Positions 35,293-45,163 are shown, numbered from the stretch's first letter. The stretch: DNA of 64,000 nt from Streptomyces sp. SJL17-4 (GCF_036826855.1 NZ_CP104578.1:8366501-8430500), one strand, 5' to 3'. Numbers and translations: made by a program. Notes: generated by a model not told the origin, from the sequence alone.

Positions 35293-35796
35293 ATGAGCTG
35301 GCTTCCCGATGACTTCGTCCACCCCGTCCTGGTACCGCTGCCGGGCGGTGGTCACCACCTGCGGCCGATCCGGGAGGCGGACACCCCGCTCGACTACCCG
35401 GCTGTGATGGGTTCGCGCGAGCGGCTGTGGACCATTTTCGGTCCGGCCTGGGGCTGGCCCGCGGACACCATGACCTACGAGGCCGACCAGGCCGACCTTT
35501 TGCGGCACGAGAAGGAGATCGCCGCGCACCAGTCCTTCAACTACGCGCTGTTCGACGCGGCGGAGACAGTTCTGCTCGGCTGTGTCTACATCGACCCGCC
35601 GACGAGGGCCGGCGCGGACGGCGAGATCTCCTGGTGGGTGGTGGACGAGCTGGTGGGCAGCAAGGTCGAGCAGGCCCTCGACGCGTTGGTGCCGCAGTGG
35701 ATCGCCGCCGACTGGCCGTTCGAACAGCCGCGCTTCCTCGGCCGTGAGATCTCCTGGTCGGACTGGCTCGCCCTGCCGCAGCATCCCGACACGTAA
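35293..35796 (+). CDS. GNAT-family N-acetyltransferase
   Basis: The protein has 167 residues from ATG 35293 (MSWLPDDFVHPVLVPLPGGG). HHLRPIREADTPLDYPAVMG is the first strand-helix unit of GNAT folds. QSFNYALFDAAETVLLGCVY is the central strand pair, YIDPPTRAGADGEISWWVVD the substrate strand, and VEQALDALVPQWIAADWPFE the helix after the acetyl-CoA loop. The usual QxxGxG/A loop is not well conserved, so cofactor binding is uncertain. It may be a diverged member. It stands between IS630 and IS5 debris. Confidence 0.65.
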   Translation: MSWLPDDFVHPVLVPLPGGGHHLRPIREADTPLDYPAVMGSRERLWTIFGPAWGWPADTMTYEADQADLLRHEKEIAAHQSFNYALFDAAETVLLGCVYIDPPTRAGADGEISWWVVDELVGSKVEQALDALVPQWIAADWPFEQPRFLGREISWSDWLALPQHPDT

Positions 35797-35828
35797 GTGG
35801 TTGTCACCCGTACCGATCTCGAAGGCTG

Positions 35829-35945
35829 TCGGTCGAACGGGATGGCAGTTGTTGGACGCGATCAGCTACCTGGTCTCGGGCGGGATCTCGTGGCGGGCGA
35901 TGCCCGCGGACGTCCCCGATTGGGGCCGGGTATGCGCCAGTGAAG
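35829..35945 (+). pseudogene. IS5-family transposase N-terminal fragment
   Basis: The frame reads RTGWQLLDAISYLVSGGISW, RAMPADVPDWGRV. This matches the N-terminal region of IS5-type transposases of another subfamily (DAIRYLVxGGISWRAMPADFP). Nothing else of the element remains. Confidence 0.6.
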
Positions 35946-35966
35946 CGATGATCCGGTGGTCGATGG

Positions 35967-36489
35967 TCACGCGGATGAGCCGGCGTCTGGCGCGGCCTCG
36001 GGCCACTGACCGGCACTGAATGCCTCCGACGCTTCCAGGAGGAGCCACCCGCCCTCCCCCAGGCGCCGGGCTTTCGACCGCAGCCCCTCGACCTTCGCCG
36101 ACGTCACGTCAAGGCCCAGCTCCACCGCGATCTCCTTGGCCCGAAGCGGTCTGTGACCCGTGGTTCGCTGCTGTTCCAGCACACCCAGAATGCGCTGATA
36201 GTCCGACGCCAGAACCGTCACCGGCAGCCCTTCCCGCCAGGGCGGCACCGTCGAGCCCGGCACCGGCGCGAGCGACAGCACCGCTTTCTCCTCGGCCTCG
36301 GTCCCGGCGGTGGTCTCGGCAGCCGAGCCTGCCAGGCCTCGACCAGCTCTTCCCGTGCGATCGCCCGTCCAGCTCGATCTCGGCGGCCTCCAACAACCGA
36401 GCCAACCGGGCGACTTCCTCCTGTAGTCCTTCCACCCGCACACGCGCCGCTGTCTCCCGCTCCTCCAGCCTTCCCAGCACCGACGCCAT
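35967..36489 (-). pseudogene. Coiled-coil/winged-helix protein, frameshifted
   Basis: ATG 36489 opens MASVLGRLEERETAARVRVE and GLQEEVARLARLLEAAEIEL, a coiled coil. After a shift near 36350 another frame gives VPPWREGLPVTVLASDYQRI, RAKEIAVELGLDVTSAKVEG and LRSKARRLGEGGWLLLE, a winged-helix-like C-terminal domain. I recall proteins of this design as accessory genes near Streptomyces transposases, but their role is unknown. The frameshift makes it a likely pseudogene. Confidence 0.5.
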
Positions 36490-36701
36490 CGCGTTTCGGC
36501 GTCTTGATTCCGCTCCGTGAGCGAGGGGTGCCCTCTCTCATTCCGCGCTACCATGCCTGACCAGCAGAAATCAGCGGATCACGTTCGGTTGAAATACGGT
36601 TTCTGAGGACAAGCCGGCAGGGCATCAGTCAGTGCCTGAGCCACGGCCTCCGGAACCTGAGTATCAGCATCGGTGTCAGTGCCTGCTGTCATCCTTCGTC
36701 G
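36490..36701. other. Intergenic stretch before the HEAT-repeat protein
   Basis: No gene or repeat is evident; it presumably contains the promoter of the gene starting at 36702. Confidence 0.35.
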
Positions 36702-37952
36702 GTGATCAACGAGTACGAGAAGCTACTGGCAGGGTTGGACGATGTGGACTGGGCCGGCCTGTCGCATGCCTACAGGTCGGCGCATGACGTTCCAGGGCAT
36801 CTACGTGCCCTGTGCGGGAGTGACGATGAGGCGCGGGAGCAGGCGTTCATCAGCCTGTTCAGCAGCATTTTTCATCAGGGCTCGCGGTATTCGGCCTCTC
36901 CGGTCACCGTGCCGTTTCTCGCGAGGATCGCCATTGCGGGGCCTGCGGCCGCCCGCGAGGACACGATGCTGCTGCTCACCCGCCTGGCTGTGGATTGGCA
37001 CGACGAGTACGACGTGACCACCGGTATCAACGTGGCCGGATGGCGTGCGGCCGCGGCGGAGTGCGGGCCGGCGGAGCTTCTGCCGTGGTACGAGGAGCAG
37101 CTGGCCGTCGAGACGGATCCCGACAAGCGCGCACAGCTGCAGGAGGCGCGGGACTGGGTGGCGGCCGGCAACTCGCCCGACTCCCGGTGGTCGGCGCTGC
37201 AGGCATACGACGCGGTCCTCGCTGAACTTCCCGGCCTTCTCGTCCTGCTTGACGACGATGACGCCTGTCTGCGGACCCGGATCGCCTACCTCCTGGCCTG
37301 GTTCCCCGAATTCTCCGCTACCGCCTTGCCCCGCCTCATGATCCTTGCCGCACACGACAAGAACCCGGTCACTGCAGCCACTGCGTTGCTCGCCGCCGGC
37401 CTCGTCGGCCCCCCTTCCACGGTCGAGGACATCACCCCGTACCTGGATGCCGCAGACCCGCTGATGCGGTGGGCCGCGGCCACCGCCCTCGTCCGCCTCG
37501 CGGGCCTCGACGAAGCGCCCGTCGACCCCGACCTGCTCGGCAGGGCCGTCACGGAACTCACCGCCGCAGCCCACAGCACGTTCGATCAGGTGACCGACTA
37601 CTCCGAAGGCGATCTTCACGGCCATATCGAACGCACCCTCCACGATCTCCCGCCCACCTCAGACCCGGCCGCCGCGCGCGAGGCGCTCGACGCGTGCCTG
37701 CCCCGCATCGCCCGGGACCGCTCCGGATCCCGCACCCGCAAGGCCATCGAGCAACTCTTCCCCGCTCCGCAACCCCATCCCGCCCCTCGCTACGCCGACC
37801 TGACAGTGGCGCAGCAGCAACTGCTGGACGGTCTCGCCGGCCATCAGCACGCCTGGGTCATCCGCTCGTCCGCCGACCGGCTGGGTGAACTCGGCCTTCC
37901 GTGCTCGCAGGCAGCCCTGCAGTCCTTCGTCGGCGCGCACCGCACAGCCTGA
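36702..37952 (+). CDS. HEAT-repeat-like protein, possible immunity type
   Basis: The protein has 416 residues from GTG 36702 (MINEYEKLLAGLDDVDWAGL). It is almost wholly helical with repeated helix pairs: VPGHLRALCGSDDEAREQAF, ASPVTVPFLARIAIAGPAAA, LLPWYEEQLAVETDPDKRAQ, ATALPRLMILAAHDKNPVTA, TALLAAGLVGPPSTVEDITP and DPLMRWAAATALVRLAG. It resembles the shorter protein at 18.5 kb in its DxxxWxxLxxAYG-type N-terminus. Such proteins are frequent beside Streptomyces toxin-immunity loci, but no toxin is nearby. It appears intact and is one of the longest genes in the IS-rich part. Confidence 0.75.
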   Translation: MINEYEKLLAGLDDVDWAGLSHAYRSAHDVPGHLRALCGSDDEAREQAFISLFSSIFHQGSRYSASPVTVPFLARIAIAGPAAAREDTMLLLTRLAVDWHDEYDVTTGINVAGWRAAAAECGPAELLPWYEEQLAVETDPDKRAQLQEARDWVAAGNSPDSRWSALQAYDAVLAELPGLLVLLDDDDACLRTRIAYLLAWFPEFSATALPRLMILAAHDKNPVTAATALLAAGLVGPPSTVEDITPYLDAADPLMRWAAATALVRLAGLDEAPVDPDLLGRAVTELTAAAHSTFDQVTDYSEGDLHGHIERTLHDLPPTSDPAAAREALDACLPRIARDRSGSRTRKAIEQLFPAPQPHPAPRYADLTVAQQQLLDGLAGHQHAWVIRSSADRLGELGLPCSQAALQSFVGAHRTA

Positions 37953-37974
37953 AGCCCCGCAGCCGGGTGTTTTT

Positions 37975-38225
37975 CTCGAAGATCTGCTCGGCTCGGCGGT
38001 AGGGGAGTCGGGTGCGGGCGGTCTCCGGGTACGCGTTGTGCGTCGGTGTGTTCGGGCCGGGGCCTTGGGGTCGGTGAGGATCAGTGGGCCGCGGGTGCGG
38101 TGGGCGATGAGGCGGGGGAGTGGGTGGGCAGTGCCGGACTGCCAGTGAATCCACTCGGTCGCCCCGCCGTTGGCGGTGATCCTGCCGCGCTTGTCCTGCG
38201 GGTAGAGGTCTTCCGTCTTTCACGT
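37975..38225 (-). pseudogene. Tyrosine-recombinase-type integrase fragment
   Basis: The minus frame gives EDLYPQDKRGRITANGGATE, WIHWQSGTAHPLPRLIAHRT and RGPLILTDPKAPARTH, then in another frame YPETARTRLPYRRAEQIFEK. This order (K-R strand, GGATEWIHW, RTRGPLFLT, RRAEEIFxE) is known to me from integrase-like proteins of Streptomyces mobile DNA. The catalytic HxxR and Tyr part is missing. Confidence 0.5.
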
Positions 38226-38711
38226 TGAGGCACAGTTCCTCGGCGGCCCGTGCGGCGGACGGCGAGGCTGGTGGCGCTTGTCGCGCGATCCTCCCACCGG
38301 GCGGCGGGTCAGGGCGAGGCCGTCGGCGCGGTCGAGCCAGGCCGGGATTCCTCCGGGTCGGGCACGGACACGTTCGTACTCCGAGCCGGCCTGGTCAGGG
38401 CCGCGGATCCTGACCCCGTGGAGCAGGCCGTGCCTCTCGCACATCGGGCATTACCTCCACGCAGGGGTGGCCCGCCTTATCTGACCTGCGTTTCTAGTGG
38501 TGGGTCACTGTCTGGGTCGCTGTTCCGGCGATTGCCCGTGGCTGGCGTCTCCGGGGGGTGGGCACCGGAAGGGCAGGGTGAGGACATGGACCCGTTTGCG
38601 GGTGGGGGCGTGGCGGCTGTTGCCACGAGCCCGCGAAGTACTCCGGAGCTGGTCGGGATCGAGAGGGGGTGGGGCCATCGGCTTGGCGGTCCCGCCGGCC
38701 TTGGCGGCGGG
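38226..38711. other. Decayed stretch without a supported gene
   Basis: Open frames are Arg/Gly/Pro-rich shadows. It is likely scrap of the same integrase and its neighbours. Confidence 0.35.
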
Positions 38712-38846
38712 TCAGTGGCGGGTGACTTGCACCATGCGGATGGTGTGGGAGGTTTCTTCTTCCAGGGCCCATCCGTGGTCTACGAGGAGCGTCTCAAGCC
38801 GCTGTATGGCTTCCTCGAGTCCGTCGTGGTCGCCCAGGAGGGCTAG
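38712..38846 (-). pseudogene. 3' fragment of a gene cut by an IS5-family element
   Basis: Forty-four codons (LALLGDHDGLEEAIQRLETL, LVDHGWALEEETSHTIRMVQ) end in TGA at 38712. They run straight into the left end of the IS at about 38847. The family is not recognised. Confidence 0.45.
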
Positions 38847-38849
38847 GGT

Positions 38850-39764
38850 CTGTTGCGAAAGTAGATCTTGGTCGTGAATGATCACTTCTTGTGGGGCGCG
38901 GTGATCTGACGAATGGCCAGTGGGCCCGGCTGGAGCCGTTGTTGCCGAAGGGCGTCAAGCCGGGCCGTCCACGGGTGTGGACGCGGCGGCAGCTGATAGA
39001 CGGCATACGGTGGCGGACCCGTACTGGTGCTCCGTGGCGTGATGTGCCCGAGCGCTACGGCCCGTGGGACCGGGTCTATGACCTGTTCCGGCGCTGGCAG
39101 CGCAATGGTACCTGGGCCCTGATCGTCACCCAGCGCCAGGCCGAGGCGGACGCGAAGGGCCTGATCCCCTGGGAGGTGAACGTCGACTCCACGGTCTGCC
39201 GGGCCCACCAGCACGCCGCCGGGCGGCGAAAAGGGGGATCTCCAGAAGGAGCCGCCCGGCGGCATTGCCGTCGAGCCGGCCGACCACGGTCTCGGTCGGT
39301 CCGGCGGCGGGCTGACCAGCAAAATCCACCTGGCAGTCGAGCAGGGGCAGAAGCCGCTGGCGGTGATGATCACGGCCGGTCAGCGGGGTGATTCCCCGCA
39401 GTTCGAGTCGGTCCTGGAAGCGATCCGGGTCCCCCGGCTGGGCCTCGGGCGGCCGTGCAAGCGCCCGGACCGAGTGCGTGCCGATAAGGCGTACGACTCC
39501 CGTAGCAACCGGGCCTACCTGCGCCGACGCGGGATCAAGGCGACGATCCCAGTGCCCTCGGACCGGGTCCGAAACCGCCAGAAGCTCGGCTCCCGGGGCG
39601 GCCGGCCGCCGAAGTTCGACAAGACCGACTACAAGCAGCGGCATGCCGTCGAGTGCGGGATCAACCGTCTCAAGCGCCAACGTGCCGTGGCGACAAGGTA
39701 CGACAAACTTGCCGTCCGCGACGAGGCGACTGTATTGGTCGCAGTCCTCAACGAGTGGCTGTGA
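38850..39764 (+). mobile_element. IS5-family element, transposase with single frame change
   Basis: From 38891: MGRGDLTNGQWARLEPLLPK, RQLIDGIRWRTRTGAPWRDV and [20 protein letters not shown]. The frame then changes by one base at CGAAAAGGGGGA (39230-39241) and continues as [60 protein letters not shown] and [20 protein letters not shown] with stop 39764. Asp (VDSTV), Asp (ADKAY) and Glu (VECGIN) are all present. The left end resembles the left end of the copy at 40.3 kb (gcgaaagtagatcttgg), but I see no matching right end before the next gene. Confidence 0.8.
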
Positions 39765-39785
39765 CCAGCGGATTTGCAGTCGGTC

Positions 39786-40235
39786 TCAGTGTGTCGGCGC
39801 GGACCCGGCGCAGGCGTCGGCGATAGCCTGAGTGTCCCAGTAGAACGGACGGACCTCGGTGATCTGCCCGTCCTTGACCGTGATCGTTTGCAGGATTGGG
39901 AAGCTGAGTTCACGGCCGGTCGCACGAGCGCGAGCACGGACCTGAGTGAGCACGACCGCAGTCTCACCGGTGGCAAGAAACTCCTGCTCCACCATGTCGA
40001 ATGTCTCCCACACTTGTCCCATCGTGAGGAAGAACTGCGTCATTCCTTTGTGCCCACGCCAAGTACCTCCGTATGGCAGAGCATCCGCCTGGTGCAGCTC
40101 GACATTCAACGCGAAGAAGGGGGCGAGCACGTTGAACGAAGCCTCGCCAGGGCCTCCGGCCGCCAGGTACTCGGCCTCAGCCGCATACATGCCGGTGAGG
40201 ACTGTCACTGAGTCTGTAGTGGATGACATCGTCAT
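39786..40235 (-). CDS. SnoaL/NTF2-like protein
   Basis: The protein has 149 residues from ATG 40235 (MTMSSTTDSVTVLTGMYAAE). The NTF2-like fold is indicated by EYLAAGGPGEASFNVLAPFF and ALNVELHQADALPYGGTWRG, then GMTQFFLTMGQVWETFDMVE, TAVVLTQVRARARATGRELS and ILQTITVKDGQITEVRPFYW with DTQAIADAC. This matches ketosteroid-isomerase/SnoaL-type polyketide cyclases or their non-enzymatic relatives. The gene is intact though squeezed between two IS5 copies, which could move it together. Confidence 0.85.
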   Translation of the reverse strand: MTMSSTTDSVTVLTGMYAAEAEYLAAGGPGEASFNVLAPFFALNVELHQADALPYGGTWRGHKGMTQFFLTMGQVWETFDMVEQEFLATGETAVVLTQVRARARATGRELSFPILQTITVKDGQITEVRPFYWDTQAIADACAGSAPTH

Positions 40236-40370
40236 GGCGCCAGCATGATCAGCAAAGGCGCATCTCGCTCGCGGAAATCAGACATCGTTGTGCGACACGG
40301 TCAGCGCTTTGGCAACACCCTTGAGGCCGTGTGTCGAAAGTGGATCTTGGATTGTGCATGATCACGGTTC

Positions 40371-41246
40371 ATGGGTCGGGGAGATCTCACGGACGAGCAG
40401 TGGGCGGTGCTGGAGCCGTTGTTGCCGAAGGGCACCAAGGTGGGCCGGCTGCCCGTCTGGTCTCGGCGGCGGTTGATCGATGGCATATGGTTTCGGGTCC
40501 GGACTGGTGTTCCGTGGCGTGACGTACCTGTCGAGTATGGGCCGTGGGGCCGGGTCTACGACTTGTTTCGCCGGTGGCAGTGGAAGGGCATCTGGCACTG
40601 GGTCCTGACTCGGCTGCAGTCTTTGGCCGATGCGAAGGGGGCGATCACGTGGGACCTGAGCGTCGATTCCACTGTCTGTCGTGCTCATCAGCATGCGGCC
40701 GGGGCCCGCAAGCAGGCTGACCTGCAGAAGGAAGCGCCGGGCGGCGTGTTCACCGAGCCCGATGATCACGGACTGGGTCGCTCACGCGGCGGGTTCACCA
40801 CCAAGCTGCACCTGGCTGTTGAGCAGGGCCAGAAGCCCATGGCGATCGTGATCACGGCCGGGCAGCGCGGCGACTCGCCGCAATTCGAACGGATGCTGGA
40901 GAAGGCCCGGGTGCCCCGCATCGGTCCAGGCCGGCCACGTGTCCGCCCCGATCGGGTGCGGGCGGACAAGGCGTACGCCTCCCGCAGGAACCGGTCCTAC
41001 CTGCGCCGCCGCGGGATCCGCTGCACCATCCCGGACAAGGCCGACCAGGCGCGCAACCGCCGAAAGCTCGGCGCCCGCGGCGGAAGGCCGCCGCGCTTCG
41101 ACCGGGTCGACTACCGCGAACGCCATGCGGTCGAGTGCGGGATCAACCGCCCCAAAAGGCACCGGGCGGTCGCCACCCGATTCGGCAAACTCGCCGTCCG
41201 CTTCGAAGCCACCGTCGTTGTCGCCGCGATCGGAGAATGGCTGTGA
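40371..41246 (+). CDS. IS5-family DDE transposase, apparently intact
   Basis: The protein has 291 residues from ATG 40371 ([20 protein letters not shown]). The N-terminal DUF4096-type region ([38 protein letters not shown]) is followed by the catalytic core. [20 protein letters not shown] has the first Asp, [20 protein letters not shown] the second, and [20 protein letters not shown] the Glu. Only GINRPK (usually GINRLK) looks changed. Remnants of the same transposase occur at 19 kb and 23 kb, so this element could have been the source. Confidence 0.9.
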   Translation: MGRGDLTDEQWAVLEPLLPKGTKVGRLPVWSRRRLIDGIWFRVRTGVPWRDVPVEYGPWGRVYDLFRRWQWKGIWHWVLTRLQSLADAKGAITWDLSVDSTVCRAHQHAAGARKQADLQKEAPGGVFTEPDDHGLGRSRGGFTTKLHLAVEQGQKPMAIVITAGQRGDSPQFERMLEKARVPRIGPGRPRVRPDRVRADKAYASRRNRSYLRRRGIRCTIPDKADQARNRRKLGARGGRPPRFDRVDYRERHAVECGINRPKRHRAVATRFGKLAVRFEATVVVAAIGEWL

Positions 41247-41299
41247 CCGACGGAGCTGCCGATGCTGCCTACTCGCGTCGGCCATACCCTCGCCGACGA

Positions 41300-41608
41300 T
41301 CACAGCCAGCCGGCCCAGCCGAAAGTTAAGAGGTAAGCGCGCTTGACCGCGGCCCACCTGCGGCGACCGCCACCGACAACCGCGATAAGGGCGACGGTGA
41401 ACCAGAACGCAACCGCTCCGCCAGCGATCAGAGCCCATACGTTGCAGCCAATCGCAGCGAATAAGACCACGATGAAGAGCGTAATGGCGAGCCCGGCATG
41501 GGCACCGCCGATGCTCACGCGGAACATCGCGCGCATGGCGCGGCGGTCCTCCGCGTAGACCTTCTCGTAAGCGTTCAGCTCTCGCCCTGGACCGTCCTGC
41601 TTCCCCAT
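41300..41608 (-). CDS. Two-helix membrane protein, passenger of the IS5 element
   Basis: The protein has 102 residues from ATG 41608, with GTGGAGCGGGGT upstream. The N-terminus is polar (MGKQDGPGRELNAYEKVYAE, DRRAMRAMFRVSIGGAHAG). Two membrane helices follow (LAITLFIVVLFAAIGCNVWA, AGGAVAFWFTVALIAVVGGG), then a short basic tail. It lies inside the inverted repeats, convergent with the transposase, with intact frame and its own ribosome binding site. The function is unknown. It could also be a host-gene relic trapped by the IS. Confidence 0.65.
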   Translation of the reverse strand: MGKQDGPGRELNAYEKVYAEDRRAMRAMFRVSIGGAHAGLAITLFIVVLFAAIGCNVWALIAGGAVAFWFTVALIAVVGGGRRRWAAVKRAYLLTFGWAGWL

Positions 41609-41718
41609 ACCCCGCTCCACGAGCCCCCTCAACACCCTGGCCAAGCCGAGTCCGGCAATCCCATGGACGCTCTGGCCCGCCACAACGTTGCCTCTCAGCG
41701 ACTCTCGACACACGGCCT

Positions 41719-44070
41719 AGTGCGCGGAAGCGGTGGCGCCAGAGTTCTTCGCGTTCCCGGGCGACTTCGAGGCCGCGCCGGGCGGCCCAGAGTGCGCCTG
41801 GGCCGTCTCCGGTTTCGAGGTACCAGTTCGCCAGCAGGCTGGAGCTGTTGACGACCTTGTCGTTGACGTCTTCGATGATTGGTTCGGCCCAACTGTAGTA
41901 GGTGGTGTTGACGCCGGTGAAGGGGCTGCCGCGTACCAACTCGAGTGCGCGGCGGAGCAGGGCCTGGCCTTGGTTGCGGGGAACTTGGAGAGCGATGTCG
42001 TGGAGGAGCTGGAACTGGATCCAGTCGCATTCCGCTCCTACGAGGCGGTGGCCTTCGGCGTGTTTGGTCATGCGGCGGAAGTAGGGCTGGCCTTCATCGT
42101 CGAGGCCGAGCCACCGTCGTACATCGCGCAGGCGGGTGTTGCGGGCTTTGGGGTTGGCCAGCCCGCCGTGGGGTGAGAGGACTTCGTCGATCGGGGGGGT
42201 GTCGCGCCGGGGTGCAGGACGAGGAACGCGGAGAGTTCCGTGGCCCGGGTGTGGCGGTTGGAGTCGACGGTGCCGCGGGCCCCGGTGACGTCAACCGCGC
42301 CCAGGATGCTGACCACTGGCCGGTGCTGGGGGAAGACGACGTCCGCTTGCTCTGTCCCGGGTGAGCCGGCGGGCCCAGGGGTGGTGCCGGGGGCTGGGGT
42401 GGGGGAGTGGGCGGGACGGGACTGGGCAGCCGGACACTGATCTGTGGCAGGGCCCGCGAGGAGGGCAGGACAACCTGCCCTGGCGCCGTGGAGGCAGGCA
42501 GCACCGGCACTACAGGAACAACGCCGGCGCTGCGAACCGTGGCGACGGCAGCGGACGAGGAAGGACTGACGGTCACCGATGCCTCGGGAACCGTTTCGCC
42601 GCCGCCCTCGGTCCCCTCCTCTTCCTCTTCCTCCTCTTCTTCACCCGCGTCTTCAGGGTCCTCATCGAGATCAGCGAGGAGTGACAGCAGATTCGGCGTC
42701 GCCCCGCCTGTATCGGAGCCTGGCACTGGTGAGGGGGGCGGAGGCGGTGGTGGGTTCGAGGCCGGGGAGGAGTTTGGCCAGGGGGACTCGTTCTGCGGCG
42801 GGTACGCCGGTGGGGGAGCCCGCTGTCACCGCGAGTGTGAGGATGTCGGCGTATTCGTCGTCGCTGCACATCGACAGCACAAAGTGCAGCGTGGTGTTCG
42901 GCACCGCGAGGACGGGGGCGTCGGTGTCGATCTTTCACACCTCGTTGGCTGCCGCACGGGCGGGCTGGGCACCGCTGGTGATCACCGCGGTGGACGACAG
43001 CGGCTCGGCGTCCAGGATGTCGTCGAGCCGGCTGACGGCTCCGGGAGCCGGGCAGGTGTCGAGATCGGAGAGCACCACCAGGGGCGGGAACTCCTCGGCG
43101 TTATCCGACACACGGGCGTGAAACAGATCCGGCAGATCCACATCAGCCATCAGCCGCTGCTGGTCGGCATGGTGCGCACCCGCTGCAGTCGCAGCTGATG
43201 CGAGGTCTGGATGCGGCTGGACCCGCTGGGCGTCGAGAAGAGACAGACCCGGGGCCGTGTCCCCACCCGCGACCACGGCATCGACCTGCCCGAGCGCAGA
43301 CAAAGCCGGCGAGATACCCAGGGTGCGCAGCATCTGCAGGCGGCGGCTTCCCGTCAGGTGCAGCGCACCGAACTCCTCCACGTCGACGAGGAGGACGCTG
43401 CCGCCTGTGTCTTCCCCCAGCGGTACGAGCCCCGGGTACGGAGCGGCGACCTCGGCAACATCGTCGCTGCCCAGGAGCTCGGTGGAGCCGGCCGGGCGCC
43501 ACCACACCCCTGACCGGACCTGGACGGTAGTGAACGGAGCCACCGCGTCCAGCGGGCTCATCCCTTCACTGCTGACCGCGGTCTCGGACAGGTGCAGCAG
43601 CACGCCCCCGGCACCCAGCTGAACCGCGGCCAGAGGCGGCAGCGCCCGTTCCTCAGCAGCAAGGTGGCAGGCGAGCCTACGCAACGCCGTGTCCAACAGC
43701 AGCAGTTCCGCAGTCGAGTTCACGCTGCGCAGCGCCTGCTCGGTGACCGCTGCATGACCAGCGGGCATCGCGATGGCTGTGCCGTTGTCGCGTCGGCGCC
43801 GCTGCAGGGTGCGCCGCCGCCGGAGCATCAGCACGACGCCACTGGCGACCAGAGTGCCCCCTGCCGAGGACAGGAGGGTGCTCATGGCGGAGTCGTTGGC
43901 TTTGTGATCGACGGCGGGCGCTGGGGTGCTCGTGGTGCTGGGGTGGGGACGGGGCTGCTCGGGGCCTGGGTGGTGGGGGAGGGAGACGGGGGCCGACGAG
44001 GGTCCTTCCTGAGGCCGCTGTTCGCGTCCATCCGTCCCGAAATCGCGAGGAAGGTGGGGGCCGGCCGATG
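41719..44070 (-). pseudogene. Large BTAD-domain regulator, broken by frameshifts and an IS
   Basis: Reading from about 44070: a linker, a membrane helix (STLLSSAGGTLVASGVVLML) with basic stop, and RSVNSTAELLLLDTALRRLA. Then follow GGSVLLVDVEEFGALHLTGS, MLRTLGISPALSALGQVDAV, VVLSDLDTCPAPGAVSRLDD and LHFVLSMCSDDEYADILTLA. An acidic linker (nine Glu) precedes the winged helix (ILGAVDVTGARGTVDSN, RATELSAFLVLHPG) and the BTAD domain (GQALLRRALELVRGSPFTGV, SLLANWYLETGDGPGALWAA). Frameshifts lie near 42935, 42700, 42300 and 42170. The IS5 element cuts the gene after LWRHRFRAL. The N-terminal LysM-like part is missing. Confidence 0.7.
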
Positions 44071-44249
44071 TCAGTAGCGGTTGTCCTGGTCGGCCGTATG
44101 TCCTGCGAGTCAGCTCGGTTGTCCCTCGTTTCACGAACTGGACCGGCAGCTGAAGCTGCTGTGCCCGCTCGGATGGCCGGCGGGGACAACGTGCGTCGAT
44201 CGCCCTCGAACCAGCGGGTGCGCGAGCCCCGTCCCTCGACGACCCAGGT

Positions 44250-44600
44250 CGCTTGGGCAGCAAGCTGCATGATCCGAAAGTTGCGCGGGGGCTGCCTGTG
44301 GTCGTCGGGGTGTCCGCCGCGGACGTCAACGATGTCCGGGTGCTCCGCCCGCTCCCTCGGGATGAGGGTTGTCCGCTCACGCCGCGTCCCCCGTCGGCGA
44401 CACCTCAGCAAGGTCCGGGTACGCCCGCGTACGACTCGGCAGGCAACCTGGCGTGGCTGCCCGCGGGCGCAGCATTCCTCCACGGATCGCCCTTTGCCGG
44501 GCGTGGAGTCCTTCGAACGTCTCGGAAGACACCGGTCGAAGACCGAGAGGCCGGTCTGGCTCTTCGGATGTCACTGGCCGGCCGTCAGCCGTGAATGCAA
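44250..44600 (+). pseudogene. IS5-family transposase fragment (third subfamily)
   Basis: Frames give LGSKLHDPKVARGLPVVVGV and SAADVNDVRVLRPL, then PAYDSAGNLAWLPAGAAFL and, in another frame, FERLGRHRSKTERPVWLFG. This corresponds to SKLHVxSDxxGLPLVVGVSA, ADKAYDSADNLAWLRxRGI and ERLGRHRWKIERTIAWLFGY of IS5-type transposases. Three frames are needed, so it is dead. Confidence 0.65.
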
Positions 44601-45124
44601 GGGCCATTCCTCGTCTCATCTCTCCCCGGGTGGACGCAATGAGAGAGGGGGCACCATCTTTCTCCTGCTCGAGGCGTGGGGGAGGGCTGAGAGGAGGAGC
44701 GGGGTTTCAATGGTCCGTCCTGCTTCGTGTCTTGGCCCTGTAACGGTAGGAAAGCTCGAGGATTCATTTGCAGGGTGGAGGTCGGGGCTGGCTCGGGCAA
44801 TGCACTGTGAGTGCCGTGTGGGCAGGGCTAAGTCTTCGATGAGGCACTGCGTCAGAAAGCCCGGTTCGTAAGGGTTCTGGCCATCCACAGGTTGATCATC
44901 CAATGATGGCGTTCGCAAAGTACCGGTTGAGGTAATGGCCCGGCGCGGCCCGGCGCTTTCGGCCTCGGGTTCCACTCGCAGTTCCCGGCGGCCTCGGGTG
45001 AGGTCACCGCCGTACGCGATCGTGCGCCGGGTCCCGCGGATTGCGTGGACATGGGGTGACTGAAGGGCGAGTCTGGTTCTGGTGTGAACTCGTCAACGGA
45101 TCGCGGGCGGTGAGGGGAACGGCA
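44601..45124. other. Start of the gene-poor tract
   Basis: No supported gene. Frames are short and without ribosome binding sites. Confidence 0.4.
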
Positions 45125-45163
45125 GCGGCCCCCGCTCCGGTCAGGAAGAGGGGGCCGCCTTTG
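45125..45163. terminator. Hairpin resembling a terminator
   Basis: gcggccccc and gggggccgc form a 9-bp stem with a 16-base loop, followed by CCTTTGTG on the plus strand. The minus-strand gene at 45232 reads toward it, so it may also end that transcript. Confidence 0.5.

Larger units (their letters stand above)
40324..41718 (+). mobile_element. IS5-family insertion sequence carrying a passenger gene
   Basis: The ends AGGCCGTGTGTCGAAAG (40324-40340) and CTCTCGACACACGGCCT (41702-41718) are inverted repeats matching at 16 of 17 positions. The element of about 1.4 kb contains an intact transposase gene (plus strand) and a small membrane-protein gene (minus strand) that is not part of ordinary IS5 elements. 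At its right end a BTAD-regulator gene continues immediately. I see no target duplication, so one flank has probably been rearranged. Confidence 0.75.
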
